A stretch of 64,000 nt of DNA from positions 25,347 through 89,346 of the forward strand of contig NZ_JAUYQU010000189.1 of NCBI RefSeq assembly GCF_030697065.1, written 5' to 3'. This stretch comes from Bradyrhizobium sp. (lineage in GTDB: Bacteria > Pseudomonadota > Alphaproteobacteria > Rhizobiales > Xanthobacteraceae). Under the pieces are notes generated by a model, which had not been told where the DNA came from, did not search any database, and saw nothing but the letters and a program-made list of their open reading frames with translations. The position numbers were made by a program, and so were the translations under genes. Shown one piece after another: positions 9,102-18,772 of this stretch. Every line of letters starts with the position of its first letter. Position 1 is the stretch's first letter.

Positions 9102-9788
9102 ATGTATACGCCACCGATGTTCAAGCCCGATCGCGCCGCCAGCCTCGCGTTTGCGCAAGCGCGTGGATTCGGCACGGTCTGCGCCTGGGACGGCAACAAG
9201 CCGGTCGCGTCCGCGTTGCCGTTTTGCCTCGATTATGCCGACGATGGCACGCCCTGCGCGGTGTTTCACGTCGCGCGTCACAATGCGCTGGCAGGACTTG
9301 CCGACGGGACCTCGTCCTGGCTGATGGCCGTCAACGGCGCCGACGCCTATGTGTCGCCCGACTGGTATGCCTCGCCGGACCAGGTCCCGACCTGGCTGTA
9401 TCAGGCAGTGCATCTCACCGGCACGGTACGACGGCAGTCCGACGACGAACTCGGCATTCATCTCGACGCGTTGAGCGGTAAGTTCGAAGCCTGGCTGGCG
9501 CCGAAGCCGCCTTGGCTGTCGTCGAAAATGGCGGCAGGGCGACTGGATGCGATGAAAAAAGCCATCGTGGGCCTGGTCATGACGGTCGAGTCGGTCGAGG
9601 GCAGCTTCAAGCTCAACCAGCACAAATCCGATGTCGACTTCGTCGCCATTGCGACCGCGCTCGCCGGGCAGGAAGAGGCGGCGGCAACGGTTCTGGCCCG
9701 CGAAATGCGCGGGGTACGTCCGCAATTGTTCGAGAGCCAGGCGACACAATTGGGTGCTAAGACGACGCCAGAAGGAGCGATGCGATGA
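9102..9788 (+). CDS. FMN-binding PaiB-type negative regulator family protein
   Basis: A 228-residue PaiB-family protein, split-barrel flavin-binding fold. The start MYTPPMFKPDR matches the family signature MYxPxxF; further family features are ALPFCLDY, HVARHNA, the WLMAVNGADAYVSPDWYA segment (residues ~70-90), VPTWLYQAVHLTG and, near the end, FKLNQHKSDVD. PaiB was named for repression of sporulation and protease genes in Bacillus; in proteobacteria its role is unclear and may be enzymatic. Its last codons overlap the start of argC by four bases (ATGA), so the two are translationally coupled. Confidence 0.88.
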   Translation: MYTPPMFKPDRAASLAFAQARGFGTVCAWDGNKPVASALPFCLDYADDGTPCAVFHVARHNALAGLADGTSSWLMAVNGADAYVSPDWYASPDQVPTWLYQAVHLTGTVRRQSDDELGIHLDALSGKFEAWLAPKPPWLSSKMAAGRLDAMKKAIVGLVMTVESVEGSFKLNQHKSDVDFVAIATALAGQEEAAATVLAREMRGVRPQLFESQATQLGAKTTPEGAMR

Positions 9789-10831
9789 GCACGAAGAAGA
9801 TCGGTATTCTCGGTGCGTCCGGCTACACCGGCGCCGACGCGGTGCGTCTGCTGGCGCGGCATCCAAATGTAGAAATCACCGCGCTGACCGCCAATACCCA
9901 TGCCGGCAAGGCGATGGAGGAGGTGTTCCCCCATTTCTTCATGCTGGACCTACCGAAACTGGTGGAGTGGGAAAAGGTCGACTGGAGCGGCCTCGACGCA
10001 GTCCTGTGCGGGCTGCCGCACGGCACCACGCAGGAAATCATCGCGGCGGTGCTGGCGGCCAATCCCGCCATCAAGGTTCTCGACATGTCGGCGGATTTCC
10101 GCCTGCGCGACATGAATACCTATGCGCAATGGTACGGCCACGAGCACCGCGCGCCGAAGCTGCAGGGCGAGGCGGTCTATGGCCTCACCGAATTCTACCG
10201 CGACAAGATCGCCGCGGCGCGGCTGGTCGCCTGTCCCGGCTGCTATCCCACCGCGGCGCTGCTGGCGCTGGTCCCGCTCGCGAAAGCCAGACTGATCGAC
10301 GTCGACGACATCGTCATCGATGCCAAGTCCGGCGTCACCGGCGCCGGCCGCGGGCTGAAGCAGAATACGCTGTTCAGCGAAACCGGCGAGGGGCTTTCGC
10401 CCTATTCGATCGGGACGCACCGGCACGCCCCCGAGATCGAGCAGGAGATAGGTGCCGCGGCGGGCGCGGCCGTGACGGTCAACTTCACGCCGCACCTCAT
10501 TCCGATGAGCCGGGGCGAACTCTGCACCTCCTACGTCAAGCTCGACGGCGCCAGCGCGGACGATCTGCGCGCCGCGCTGGCCGCGGCCTATAAGGACGAG
10601 CCGTTCGTGCATGTGGCGAAAAAGGGCGTACTGCCGCAGACCCAGAACGTGCGCGGTTCGAACTATGTGCAGATCGGCGTGTTCGCCGACCGCATCAAGA
10701 ACCGCGCGATCGTCATTTCGGTGCTCGACAATCTGGTCAAGGGTTCGGCAGGGCAGGCGATCCAGAACATGAACCTGATGTTCGGGCTCCCGGAAGCCGC
10801 CGGCCTGGAGCAGATCCCACTGTTTCCGTAG
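9785..10831 (+). CDS. argC: N-acetyl-gamma-glutamyl-phosphate reductase
   Basis: ArgC, 348 residues, the NADPH-dependent third step of arginine synthesis (N-acetylglutamyl-phosphate to the semialdehyde). The dinucleotide motif GASGYTG is at residues 10-16; the catalytic Cys153 sits in CPGCYPTAALL; the substrate segment GVTGAGRGLK and the C-terminal HTRNVRGSN-like segment (QTQNVRGSNYVQIG) are present. Length matches the type 1 family. It begins inside the paiB-like stop codon and is followed 12 bases later by a methyltransferase gene; no other arg gene is in view. Confidence 0.95.
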   Translation: MSTKKIGILGASGYTGADAVRLLARHPNVEITALTANTHAGKAMEEVFPHFFMLDLPKLVEWEKVDWSGLDAVLCGLPHGTTQEIIAAVLAANPAIKVLDMSADFRLRDMNTYAQWYGHEHRAPKLQGEAVYGLTEFYRDKIAAARLVACPGCYPTAALLALVPLAKARLIDVDDIVIDAKSGVTGAGRGLKQNTLFSETGEGLSPYSIGTHRHAPEIEQEIGAAAGAAVTVNFTPHLIPMSRGELCTSYVKLDGASADDLRAALAAAYKDEPFVHVAKKGVLPQTQNVRGSNYVQIGVFADRIKNRAIVISVLDNLVKGSAGQAIQNMNLMFGLPEAAGLEQIPLFP

Positions 10832-10843
10832 CGAGGAGCCGCC

Positions 10844-11434
10844 GTGGATGAAGCCACGCTTCAGTTCTACCGCAGCAACGCGCAGGCCTATGCCGCGCGC
10901 GAGATCGCCAGGCATGCCCGGCTGACCCGCTTTCTCGCGGTGCTGCCATCAGGGGCGAGCGTTCTGGAACTCGGATGCGGCGCCGGCGCCGATTCCGAGC
11001 AGATGCTGGCGGCGGGATTCGATGTCCGGCCCACCGACGGGTCGCCGGAACTGGCTGCAGAGGCTTCGCGCCGCCTCGGCCGCCCGGTGGAGACGCTGCT
11101 GTTCCATGACCTCGACGAGGTCGAGGCCTATGACGGCGTCTGGGCCAATGCCTGCCTGCTGCACGTCCCGAGACCGGAACTGGCGCAGGTGCTCACGCTG
11201 ATCCGGCGCGCGCTGAAGCCCGGCGGGCACTTCTACGCGAGCTTCAAGGCCGGCGAGCAAGACGGGCGGGATTCGCTCAATCGCTACTACAATTATCCGT
11301 CGCCGGAATGGCTGCGCGATACCTATGCCAGCGCGGGCAGCTGGAGTTCATTGGCGATCGAGAAGGGCGAAGTCAGGGGTTTCGACGGCGAATGGGCCGA
11401 GATGCTGTTCGTGGTGGCCCGGAAAAATCTCTGA
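10844..11434 (+). CDS. Class I SAM-dependent methyltransferase
   Basis: A 196-residue protein with methyltransferase motif I (VLELGCGAGADS, residues 40-51), an acidic end of strand 2 (PTDGSPELA) and motif IV/post-I (YDGVWANACLLHV). The substrate is unknown; this group of short Rossmann-fold methyltransferases is often annotated as UbiE/COQ5-like. The GTG start has GAGGAG upstream and lies 12 bases after argC, so the gene is probably the third of an operon paiB-like, argC, methyltransferase. Confidence 0.85.
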   Translation: MDEATLQFYRSNAQAYAAREIARHARLTRFLAVLPSGASVLELGCGAGADSEQMLAAGFDVRPTDGSPELAAEASRRLGRPVETLLFHDLDEVEAYDGVWANACLLHVPRPELAQVLTLIRRALKPGGHFYASFKAGEQDGRDSLNRYYNYPSPEWLRDTYASAGSWSSLAIEKGEVRGFDGEWAEMLFVVARKNL

Positions 11435-11486
11435 GTCCGTCCGCGGACGCGGCGCAGCGTACGCTGCACCGCATCCGGGAAAAGAC

Positions 11487-11885
11487 TTACACGATCTGGA
11501 AAATCGCCAGCACCAGCACGACCTGCGCGAAAAAGCCGACGGTGAAGGCCAGCGTCCGGAACACCGGCAGGCCGATCGTGTAGACGATCAAATGGGCGAC
11601 GCGGGACCAGAAATACACCGCGCAGGCCAGAACGGTCCATTTCGTCGAATAATCGATCTGAGCCAGGATCAGCACCAGGGGCGCGAAGATGATGAGGTTC
11701 TCGACCGCGTTGTCATGGGCGAACATCATGCGGTTGGCCCATTCGGCGTGCGGCTTGTCGGTGCGCGACGGATTGGCCATCGCGCCGCTGAGGCCGCGGA
11801 TCTGACAGCGGTTGAGCACGTAGGGAATCCACATCACGCCGGTCAAGATCACCGTCAGCGTCAGCCAGAACAGTTCGCGCGTCAT
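11487..11885 (-). CDS. MAPEG family membrane protein
   Basis: A 132-residue protein with four hydrophobic segments and the MAPEG pattern: an N-terminal helix, the polar loop RADR-like KPHAEWANRMMFAHDNAVENLIIFAPLV (E and N of this loop are family hallmarks) and a C-terminal VYFWSRVAHLIVYTIGLPVFRTLAFTVGF. Eukaryotic members are glutathione transferases or eicosanoid enzymes; bacterial ones are largely uncharacterised. It is convergent with the methyltransferase and shares direction with phaC upstream. Confidence 0.88.
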   Translation of the reverse strand: MTRELFWLTLTVILTGVMWIPYVLNRCQIRGLSGAMANPSRTDKPHAEWANRMMFAHDNAVENLIIFAPLVLILAQIDYSTKWTVLACAVYFWSRVAHLIVYTIGLPVFRTLAFTVGFFAQVVLVLAIFQIV

Positions 11886-11962
11886 GGGGTCCCCCTCACT
11901 CGATTGGTTCGAATCCGGCCCGCGGGGCCGCGATGGTTATAGCCTGATCGCGGAAGATTGCG

Positions 11963-13768
11963 CTATGCGCGAACCCGGACGTAGCTGCCGGGCGCGTCCT
12001 CGATCGGCGGCATCGCATCGGTGCCCACCGGCCGCGCCGGAACGGTCTCTGCGTCGATGCTTTCGAGCCATTGCCGCCAGTCCGGCCACCACGAGCCCTT
12101 GTGCTCCTGCGCGCCCTTGAGCCAGTTCGCCAGCGTGGTGTCCCTGATATTGTCGTTGGTCCAGTACTGGTATTTCCCCGAAGCCGGCGGGTTGACCACG
12201 CCGGCAATATGGCCGGACCCGGACAGCACGTACCGCACCGGGCCGCCGAAGAACTGCGAGCCGTAGAGCACCGACTCAGCCGGCGCGATGTGATCCTCGC
12301 GGGTCGCCAGATTGTACACCGGCACCTTCACCTTCGACAGGTCGAGCAGCGTGTTGTCGAGCACCATGCTGCCGGTGGACAGCCGGTTCTCCAGATAGCA
12401 GTTGCGCAGATAGTAGGAATGGTTCGCCGCCGGCATCCGCGTCGCATCCGAGTTCCAGTGCAGCAAATCGAACGAGGAGGGCGGCTGGCCCTTCAGGTAG
12501 TTGCTGACGACATAGGACCAGATCAGGTCGTTGGAGCGCAGCATGTTGAAGGCCATCGCCATCTTGCTGCCCTCCAGCACGCCTGCCGCCTGCATGTCGC
12601 GCTCCAGCGCCGAGATCTGGTCTTCATCGACGAACACCAAGAGGTCGCCGGCATGGGTGAAGTCGACTTGCGCGGCAAAGAAGGTGGCGGAGGTCACGCG
12701 CACCCTGCGCTTTTCCGCCAGCCAGGCCAGCGTCGAGGCGAGCAGCGTGCCGCCGACGCAATAGCCGGCGGTGTGAACCCTCATCTCGCCGGTCACCTGT
12801 TCGATGACGTCCATCGCGGCCAGCGGACCCTGCTTCATGTAGTCTTCGAAGGTCTTCTTGCCGAGCTTCTTGTCCGGGTTGACCCACGAGATCACGAACA
12901 CGGTGATGCCCTGATCGACGCACCATTTGACGTAGGATTTCTCCGGCTTGAGATCGAGAATGTAGAACTTGTTGATCCATGGCGGCACGATCAGCAGCGG
13001 CGTGCGCAGCACGGTTTCCGTCGACGGCGTGTACTGGATCAGCTGCATCAGCTCGTTCTGGAAGATCACCTTGCCCGGCGTCGTCGCCATGTTGACGCCG
13101 ACCGCGAGATTGGCAGGGTCGGACTGGCGGATCCGCAGCGAGCCGTGTCCGGCCTCGATGTCCTCCGCCAGCATCTTCATGCCGCGAACCAGGTTGTCGC
13201 CGTTGGAGGTCAGCGTCTCGCGCAGCACTTCCGGGTTGGTGAGCACGAAATTCGACGGCGCCAGTGCGTTGCTGATCTGCTGGACGTAGAATTCCGCCTT
13301 CTTGCGGGTGTGTTCGTCGAGGCCTTCGGCGTTGTGCACCAGATCCTGCGCCCACTGCGTGGTGAGCAGATAGAGCTGCATCACGAAATCGAAGAACTGG
13401 TTCGACTTCCACTCCGGATCCTTGAAGCGCTTGTCGCGCGGCGAAGGTTCGATCGCGGGCTTAGCAGCTTCGCCGGCGAGCCGGCGCGCCGATGATCCCC
13501 AGAGATCGATATAGGCCTTGGCGAGCTTGGCCTGCAGCTCCGCCGATCGCTGGTTGTCCGAAAGCCAATATTCCGCCACCGCGGAGAAGGTCTTCACCAC
13601 CTCGCCGATTTCGTTGGGCGGTTTGTCCCGGGCTTCGCCGTCCTCGCGCGGCTTCAGATAGGCCGCGAGCGCCTGGCCGCTGTTCTCCATCGCTTTCGCA
13701 AGGTTCATCGCGAAGGCTTCGGGATCGAATTTTTTCGTGGCCTGGGTTTCGGCGGCGACTTCACTCAT
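11963..13768 (-). CDS. phaC: Class I poly(R)-hydroxyalkanoate synthase
   Basis: PhaC, 601 residues, polymerises 3-hydroxybutyryl-CoA into PHB granules. The lipase-like box GYCVGG holds the catalytic Cys337; Asp492 in TREDHIAP and His520 in [13 protein letters not shown] complete the triad, and the conserved FVISWVNPD (291-299) and W-NSD-TR-P-NH-YY segment (near 438-453) are present. The length and single-subunit form mark class I. The start ATG gives [20 protein letters not shown]; upstream is a ~270-base spacer towards the divergent lipoprotein gene. phaA, phaB and phaR are not in the window. A second, shorter PhaC-like enzyme lies at 54522. Confidence 0.96.
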   Translation of the reverse strand: MSEVAAETQATKKFDPEAFAMNLAKAMENSGQALAAYLKPREDGEARDKPPNEIGEVVKTFSAVAEYWLSDNQRSAELQAKLAKAYIDLWGSSARRLAGEAAKPAIEPSPRDKRFKDPEWKSNQFFDFVMQLYLLTTQWAQDLVHNAEGLDEHTRKKAEFYVQQISNALAPSNFVLTNPEVLRETLTSNGDNLVRGMKMLAEDIEAGHGSLRIRQSDPANLAVGVNMATTPGKVIFQNELMQLIQYTPSTETVLRTPLLIVPPWINKFYILDLKPEKSYVKWCVDQGITVFVISWVNPDKKLGKKTFEDYMKQGPLAAMDVIEQVTGEMRVHTAGYCVGGTLLASTLAWLAEKRRVRVTSATFFAAQVDFTHAGDLLVFVDEDQISALERDMQAAGVLEGSKMAMAFNMLRSNDLIWSYVVSNYLKGQPPSSFDLLHWNSDATRMPAANHSYYLRNCYLENRLSTGSMVLDNTLLDLSKVKVPVYNLATREDHIAPAESVLYGSQFFGGPVRYVLSGSGHIAGVVNPPASGKYQYWTNDNIRDTTLANWLKGAQEHKGSWWPDWRQWLESIDAETVPARPVGTDAMPPIEDAPGSYVRVRA

Positions 13769-14037
13769 GGGCAGACACTACAGATTCATTTCGGGTTCGT
13801 CACCGCGCGGAATTGGCGCGCTGCTGCAAGAGTTGATCTTCCGCATTGCACCTGCTGCACTGCGATAAGATATCTCGGTTCCGACATATTGAGGCCCCAA
13901 CGCTCCGCTTTGGTGTTTCGGCTTTAGTCGGTTCGGGCGACAATGGTTTGAACGCATCCAGCGGGTCGGCAGAATTTGACGATTTGCCTGTGCAAGGCTC
14001 ATACCAGCGGCGCAGGCAAGATGGGATTTCTTTGGGA

Positions 14038-14328
14038 ATGGCGCTCGATCGGCACATCAGGACGGTTGCGACGGCAGTGCTGCTGCTGTCGGCGCTGGTG
14101 ATCGGCGGCTGCGCGACGTCGATCGCGGACATGCCGTTGGCCGGCACGCCCGCGGATGCCCCGGAGCGGCCCAGGGAGGCCGGCACCTATCTTCCGGTTC
14201 ATGACCTGCCTCCCGATCGTGATGCAGCCGCGATGGCGCCGGCGGAGCAGGCGCAGGCGCTGCGCGAATTGGCGGCCGCCCGGGATCGCCAGGCGTCTTC
14301 CGTCGCCAAAAACTCCGCCGCAAAGTGA
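14038..14328 (+). CDS. Small lipoprotein
   Basis: A 96-residue protein with a lipoprotein signal: MALDRHIRT, a hydrophobic stretch (VATAVLLLSALVIGG) and a lipobox ending in Cys (IGGC near residue 22). The mature part is Ala/Pro/Arg-rich with a charged helix (EQAQALRELAAARDRQ) and no known domain. A longer frame back to 13846 exists, but only the ATG at 14038 places the signal at the N-terminus. Asp is not at position +2 of the lipobox (Ala instead), which would favour outer membrane sorting. Function is unknown. Confidence 0.7.
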   Translation: MALDRHIRTVATAVLLLSALVIGGCATSIADMPLAGTPADAPERPREAGTYLPVHDLPPDRDAAAMAPAEQAQALRELAAARDRQASSVAKNSAAK

Positions 14329-14503
14329 TGCGGCGCGCTATTACGGGTGGCGCAGCCGGGTTCGCGTGGTAAAACAACTGCGGTTCAACGGTTTGGCGCG
14401 GGATTTGCTCTAAATCGTTGATTGAACAGGCTTATGTGCGGAATCGCGTTCCGCGCGCCGCAAGCCATGTTGGCGATTCCTGCCGCGATCCGGTTCCGGA
14501 GCT

Positions 14504-15733
14504 ATGAGACCGATGGAAGAATTTTACCGCATTCGCCGTCTGCCGCCCTATGTGTTCGAGCAGGTCAACCGGGCCAAGGCGGCGGCACGGAATGCCGGGG
14601 CCGACATCATCGATCTCGGCATGGGCAATCCCGATCTTCCGACGCCGCCCCATGTGATCGAAAAGCTCAAGGAAACCCTGGGCAAGCCCCGGACGGACCG
14701 CTATTCGGCCTCGCGCGGCATTACCGGCTTGCGCAAGGCGCAAGCGGCCTATTATGGCCGGCGGTTTGGCGTGAAACTCAATCCGGAAACCCAGATTGTC
14801 GCCACCCTGGGCTCGAAGGAGGGCTTCGCGAACGTGGCGCAGGCGATCACCGCGCCGGGCGACGTCATTCTTTGTCCCAATCCGAGCTATCCGATCCACG
14901 CCTTCGGATTCCTGATGGCCGGCGGCGTGATCCGCTCGGTTCCCTCGGAGCCGACGCCGCAATTCTTCGAAGCGGTGGAGCGCGCCATCATCCATTCGAT
15001 CCCGAAGCCGCTGGCGCTCGTGGTCTGCTATCCCTCCAATCCCACCGCCTATGTCGCGAGCCTGGATTTCTACAGGGATTTGGTGGCGTTCGCGAAGAAG
15101 CACGAGATATTCATCCTGTCGGACCTCGCTTATGCCGAGGTCTATTTCGACGAGAACAACCCGCCGCCCTCTGTGCTGCAGATTCCCGGCGCGATCGACG
15201 TCACGGTCGAATTCACCTCGATGTCGAAGACCTTCTCGATGGCCGGCTGGCGCATGGGCTTTGCCGTCGGCAACGAACGCATCATCGCCGCGCTGGCGCG
15301 GGTCAAATCATACCTCGATTATGGCGCCTTCACGCCGATCCAGGTCGCGGCGACTGCAGCCTTGAACGGTCCCGACGATTGCATCCGCGAGATGCGCGAT
15401 ACCTACCGCAAACGCCGGGACGCGCTGGTGGACTCCTTCGGCCGCGCCGGCTGGGATATTCCTCCGCCGGAAGCCTCGATGTTCGCCTGGGCGCCGCTGC
15501 CCAAGGCGTTCCGCGATGTCGGCAGCATGCAGTTCGCGACCCTGATGGTCGAAAAGTCGGGCGTGGTGGTGTCGCCGGGGGTGGCTTTTGGCGAGCACGG
15601 CGAGGGCTATGTCCGCATCGCCATGGTGGAAAACGAGCAGCGGATCCGCCAGGCCGCACGCGGCGTGCGCCGCTTCCTTGAAAGCGGGCTTGAAACGTTG
15701 CACAACGTGGTTCCTCTCGCCAACCGGCGATAG
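14504..15733 (+). CDS. PLP-dependent class I/II aminotransferase (alanine / LL-diaminopimelate aminotransferase-like)
   Basis: A fold-type I aminotransferase of 409 residues. The PLP lysine is Lys242 in SMSKTFSMAGWRMGF; other landmarks are GMGNPDLPTPPH (39-50), YSASRGITGLR (67-77), YPSNPT (176-181) and LSDLAYAEVYF (205-215). This subgroup carries names such as LL-diaminopimelate aminotransferase or AlaC (glutamate-pyruvate transaminase) and makes alanine, threonine or lysine-pathway amino acids; which one cannot be settled here. It is 78 bases upstream of hom, which suits a role in amino-acid synthesis. A second in-frame ATG at 14513 (MEEFYRIRRLPPYVF) is an equally good start. Confidence 0.88.
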   Translation: MRPMEEFYRIRRLPPYVFEQVNRAKAAARNAGADIIDLGMGNPDLPTPPHVIEKLKETLGKPRTDRYSASRGITGLRKAQAAYYGRRFGVKLNPETQIVATLGSKEGFANVAQAITAPGDVILCPNPSYPIHAFGFLMAGGVIRSVPSEPTPQFFEAVERAIIHSIPKPLALVVCYPSNPTAYVASLDFYRDLVAFAKKHEIFILSDLAYAEVYFDENNPPPSVLQIPGAIDVTVEFTSMSKTFSMAGWRMGFAVGNERIIAALARVKSYLDYGAFTPIQVAATAALNGPDDCIREMRDTYRKRRDALVDSFGRAGWDIPPPEASMFAWAPLPKAFRDVGSMQFATLMVEKSGVVVSPGVAFGEHGEGYVRIAMVENEQRIRQAARGVRRFLESGLETLHNVVPLANRR

Positions 15734-15737
15734 GCGT

Positions 15738-15768
15738 GACCCCGAAAGCGGATCTCCGGTTTCGGGTC
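15738..15768. repeat. Short intergenic hairpin (gaccccgaaa...tttcgggtc)
   Basis: An imperfect inverted repeat between the aminotransferase and hom genes. It resembles the widespread rhizobial hairpin of the type 'cccgaaaagtgg...ccggttttcggg'. It could be a dispersed repeat or act on the mRNA between the two genes; no T run follows, so it is not a classic terminator. Confidence 0.4.
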
Positions 15769-15811
15769 AGGTCATGCCTGGTTTGAGTTTCTCTTTCAGG
15801 TTTTTCTGATC

Positions 15812-17131
15812 ATGGTCGCACCCTTGAAAGTGGGTATTGCGGGGCTCGGGACTGTTGGTGCCGAAGTCGTCCGTCTCATCGAACAACAAGGCCGGATCCT
15901 GTCGGCGCGCTGCGGACGCGGTGTGCGGGTGGTCGCTGTCACCGCACGCTCGAAGGTGAAGAAGCGCGGGCTCGACCTGCGCGGCATCGAATGGGCCAGG
16001 AGCCCGCTGGCGCTGGCCAACGATCCCGGGATCGATTGCTTCGTCGAGTTGATGGGCGGCTCCGGCGATCCCGCACTGGCAGCGATCGAGGCGGCGCTGA
16101 AATCCGGCAAATCGGTGGTGACCGCCAACAAGGCGCTGATTGCCAGGCACGGATTGCGGCTGGCGAAAGCGGCTGAAAAGCACGGCGGCGCGCTGAACTT
16201 CGAGGCGGCGGTCGGCGCCGCCATACCCGTGATCAAGACCCTGCGCGAGGGGCTGGCCGGCACCGACATCAACCGCGTCTACGGCATTCTCAACGGAACC
16301 TGCAATTACATCCTGACCCGGATGGAACAGGAGGGCCTGTCGTTCGCCGAATGCCTGAAGGACGCGCAACGGCTCGGTTATGCCGAGGCCAATCCGTCGT
16401 TCGACGTCGATGGCCATGATACCGCACAAAAGCTCGCCATTCTGGCCAGCCTCGCCTTCGGCACCAAGGTGGCGCAGAGCGCAGTCTACGTCGAAGGCAT
16501 TTCCTCGATCGCGCCGGAAGATCTGCGCGCCGCGGAAGAACTGGGCTACCGGGTCAAGCTGCTCGGCGTCGCGGTGCGAACCGCCAAGGGCATCGAACAG
16601 CGCGTACATCCGACCATGGTGCCGAAATCGTCCTCGATTGCGCAGGTGATGGGTGTCACCAATGCGGTGACCATCGACGGTGAGGGCATCCCGCCGATCA
16701 CGCTGGTCGGCCCCGGCGCCGGGGGCGCTGCAACCGCTTCGGCCGTGGTCGCCGACATCGCCGATGTCGCGCGCGGCATCCGGGCCAACGCGTTCGGCCG
16801 TCCCGTCAAGAAATTGCGCGCAACCGCCAAGGCGCCGATGGAGCGCCATGAGGGCGGATATTATATCCGGCTGATGGCGCGGGATCTCGCCGGCACCGCC
16901 GCCACCATCGCCACCCGGCTTGCCGAGCAGAAAATCTCGCTGGAGTCGATCGTGCAGCGCCATCCCGATGGTGTTGACGTGGGCGGCGCGACCAAGAAAG
17001 CTTCGCCGGTGCCGGTCATCCTGATTACCTACGCCACCAGCGAGGACGCGGTCTATCGCGCGCTGCAGGCGGTGCAGCGCGACAAGGTGATCAGCGGCCG
17101 GCCGCAGGTGATACGGATCGAGAAGAACTAG
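15812..17131 (+). CDS. hom: Homoserine dehydrogenase
   Basis: Hom, 439 residues, reduces aspartate semialdehyde to homoserine, the branch to threonine and methionine. NAD(P) motif GIAGLGTVGAEVV is at residues ~8-20; the catalytic-domain segments VTANKALIARHG, FEAAVGAAIPVI, NGTCNYILTRME and the signature AEANPSFDVDGHDTAQKLAIL follow. A C-terminal ACT domain (from about residue 350, HEGGYYIRLMARDLAGTAATIATRLAEQ) indicates feedback control, as in other Hom proteins of this length. The order aminotransferase, hom, glpX, recJ is common in this family of bacteria. Confidence 0.96.
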   Translation: MVAPLKVGIAGLGTVGAEVVRLIEQQGRILSARCGRGVRVVAVTARSKVKKRGLDLRGIEWARSPLALANDPGIDCFVELMGGSGDPALAAIEAALKSGKSVVTANKALIARHGLRLAKAAEKHGGALNFEAAVGAAIPVIKTLREGLAGTDINRVYGILNGTCNYILTRMEQEGLSFAECLKDAQRLGYAEANPSFDVDGHDTAQKLAILASLAFGTKVAQSAVYVEGISSIAPEDLRAAEELGYRVKLLGVAVRTAKGIEQRVHPTMVPKSSSIAQVMGVTNAVTIDGEGIPPITLVGPGAGGAATASAVVADIADVARGIRANAFGRPVKKLRATAKAPMERHEGGYYIRLMARDLAGTAATIATRLAEQKISLESIVQRHPDGVDVGGATKKASPVPVILITYATSEDAVYRALQAVQRDKVISGRPQVIRIEKN

Positions 17132-17208
17132 CGCGCGGTCCGAATGGACGGCGCGTGAAACGGTTGTACGGGTCGCCAGACCCGCAGTGACGTCTTAGGG
17201 AGTTGCCA

Positions 17209-18207
17209 ATGTCGACCCATATTTCAGTTCCGCCGCAAATGCTGCTCGAGCGCATCCTGACGCTCGAGATCGTGCGGGTGACGGAGCGCGCGGCGGTGTC
17301 GGCGGCCAGGCTGCGCGGCCACGGCAAGGAGAAAGAGGCCGACCAGGCCGCGGTCGACGCGATGCGCCGCGAGCTCAACAAGCTTCCGATCGAGGGCACC
17401 GTCGTGATCGGCGAGGGCGAGCGCGACGAGGCGCCGATGCTGTTCATCGGCGAGAAGGTCGGCATGAATGCCGGCCCCCAGGTCGATATCGCCGTCGATC
17501 CGCTCGAGGGTACCACGCTGTGCGCCAAGAACATGCCGGGCGCGATCGCCACCATGGCGATGGCCGATGGGGGCACGCTGCTTCACGCGCCCGACGTCTA
17601 CATGCAGAAGATCGCGGTCGGTCCGGGCTACGCCAAGGGCGTCGTCGAACTCGACGCATCGCCCGCCGACAATGTTCGCCGGCTGGCCAAGGCGAAGGGG
17701 GTCGATGCCGCCGCAATCACCGTGCTGGTGCTTGATCGCCCGCGCCACGCCGACATCATCGCCGCCATCCGCGGCACCGGGGCGGCGGTGCGCCTGATCA
17801 CGGACGGTGACGTGGCGGGCGTGATCCATTGCGCCGATCCGGATAACACCGGCGTCGACATGTATATCGGCACCGGCGGCGCCCCCGAGGGCGTGCTGGC
17901 GGCGGCAGCGCTGCGCTGCATCGGTGGCCAGATGCAATGCCGTCTCATCCTCGACAGCGAGGAGAAGCGCGAACGCGCCCACAAGATGGGCGTGCTCGAT
18001 CCCCGCATGATCTACGGCATCGAGGACATGGCAAAGGGCGACTGCCTGTTCGCCGCGACCGGCGTTACCACCGGTTCGCTGCTGTCGGGCGTCAAGTTTC
18101 GAAATGGCGTGATCGAGACCGAGACCGTTGTGATGCGCTCGGTCACCGGCACCGTGCGTTACATCAAGGCCGAACACCGGCAGCTTGAAAAATTCCATCT
18201 CGACTGA
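17209..18207 (+). CDS. glpX: Class II fructose-1,6-bisphosphatase
   Basis: GlpX-type phosphatase, 332 residues, hydrolyses fructose 1,6-bisphosphate in gluconeogenesis and, in autotrophs, sedoheptulose bisphosphate in the Calvin cycle. Metal and phosphate motifs are in place: GEGERDEAP (68-76), DPLEGTTLCAKN (97-108), and later GTGGAPEGVLAAAAL and LFAATGVTTGSLL. The ATG at 17209 follows AGGGAG at a good distance; a TTG two codons earlier is not needed. It is 77 bases after hom and is followed after 8 bases by the acetyltransferase gene, suggesting one transcription unit. Confidence 0.95.
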   Translation: MSTHISVPPQMLLERILTLEIVRVTERAAVSAARLRGHGKEKEADQAAVDAMRRELNKLPIEGTVVIGEGERDEAPMLFIGEKVGMNAGPQVDIAVDPLEGTTLCAKNMPGAIATMAMADGGTLLHAPDVYMQKIAVGPGYAKGVVELDASPADNVRRLAKAKGVDAAAITVLVLDRPRHADIIAAIRGTGAAVRLITDGDVAGVIHCADPDNTGVDMYIGTGGAPEGVLAAAALRCIGGQMQCRLILDSEEKRERAHKMGVLDPRMIYGIEDMAKGDCLFAATGVTTGSLLSGVKFRNGVIETETVVMRSVTGTVRYIKAEHRQLEKFHLD

Positions 18208-18215
18208 GCAACGGC

Positions 18216-18665
18216 ATGACCGGCGAAGTGCAAATACGACCGGTTGGTGAAGGCGAGCGCGAGGCGTGGAACCCGCTGTGGGCGGGCTATCTCGCCTTCT
18301 ACAAGACGGCGCTGACACACGATGTCAGCGATCTCACCTGGATGCGGTTTCACGATCCGGACGAGCCGATGTTTGCGCTCGGCGGCTATGTCGACGGCCA
18401 ATTGGCGGGGTTCGCCCATTATCTGTTCCATCGTTCGACATGGGCGCCACAGCGTTATTGCTATCTGGAGGATCTGTTTGTGGCGGAAACGGCGCGGGGC
18501 CGGGGGCTGGGGCGGGCGCTGATCGAGGCGGTTTACGACAAGGCCCGCGCGGCCAGCGCGAGCCGCGTCTACTGGCTTACGCAATCGGACAACACCCAGG
18601 CACGTGCGCTGTACGATGGGGTTGCCGACAATCTCGGATTCATCCAGTACCGCAAGGTGCTGTAG
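18216..18665 (+). CDS. GNAT family N-acetyltransferase
   Basis: A 149-residue single-domain GNAT protein. The acetyl-CoA pyrophosphate loop is ARGRGLGRALIEAVYDKAR (motif A, residues ~93-111), preceded by the beta-4 strand YCYLEDLFV, and followed by a motif-B-like segment (VYWLTQSDNTQARALYD, FIQYRKVL). The substrate is unknown; several relatives act on amines or small metabolites. It starts 8 bases after the glpX stop. Confidence 0.88.
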   Translation: MTGEVQIRPVGEGEREAWNPLWAGYLAFYKTALTHDVSDLTWMRFHDPDEPMFALGGYVDGQLAGFAHYLFHRSTWAPQRYCYLEDLFVAETARGRGLGRALIEAVYDKARAASASRVYWLTQSDNTQARALYDGVADNLGFIQYRKVL

Positions 18666-18670
18666 GCAAT

Positions 18671-18748
18671 GTCATTCCGGGACAGCCCGCAGGGCTGAAC
18701 CCGGAATCTCGAGATTCCGGGTTCGCGCTTCGCGCGCCCCGGAATGAC
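18671..18748. repeat. Intergenic BIME-like repeat, copy 2
   Basis: gtcattccgggacagcccgc on the left and gcgccccggaatgac on the right, with the perfect central palindrome ccggaatctcgagattccgg at 18701-18720. It directly follows the acetyltransferase stop codon and ends 25 bases before the HAD gene. Confidence 0.8.
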
Positions 18749-18772
18749 GAATGAGAAAACAAAGGAGTGGGA

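Noticed and set aside
12071..13495. 474-codon plus-strand frame
   Set aside because: Antisense to phaC, whose motifs are clear.
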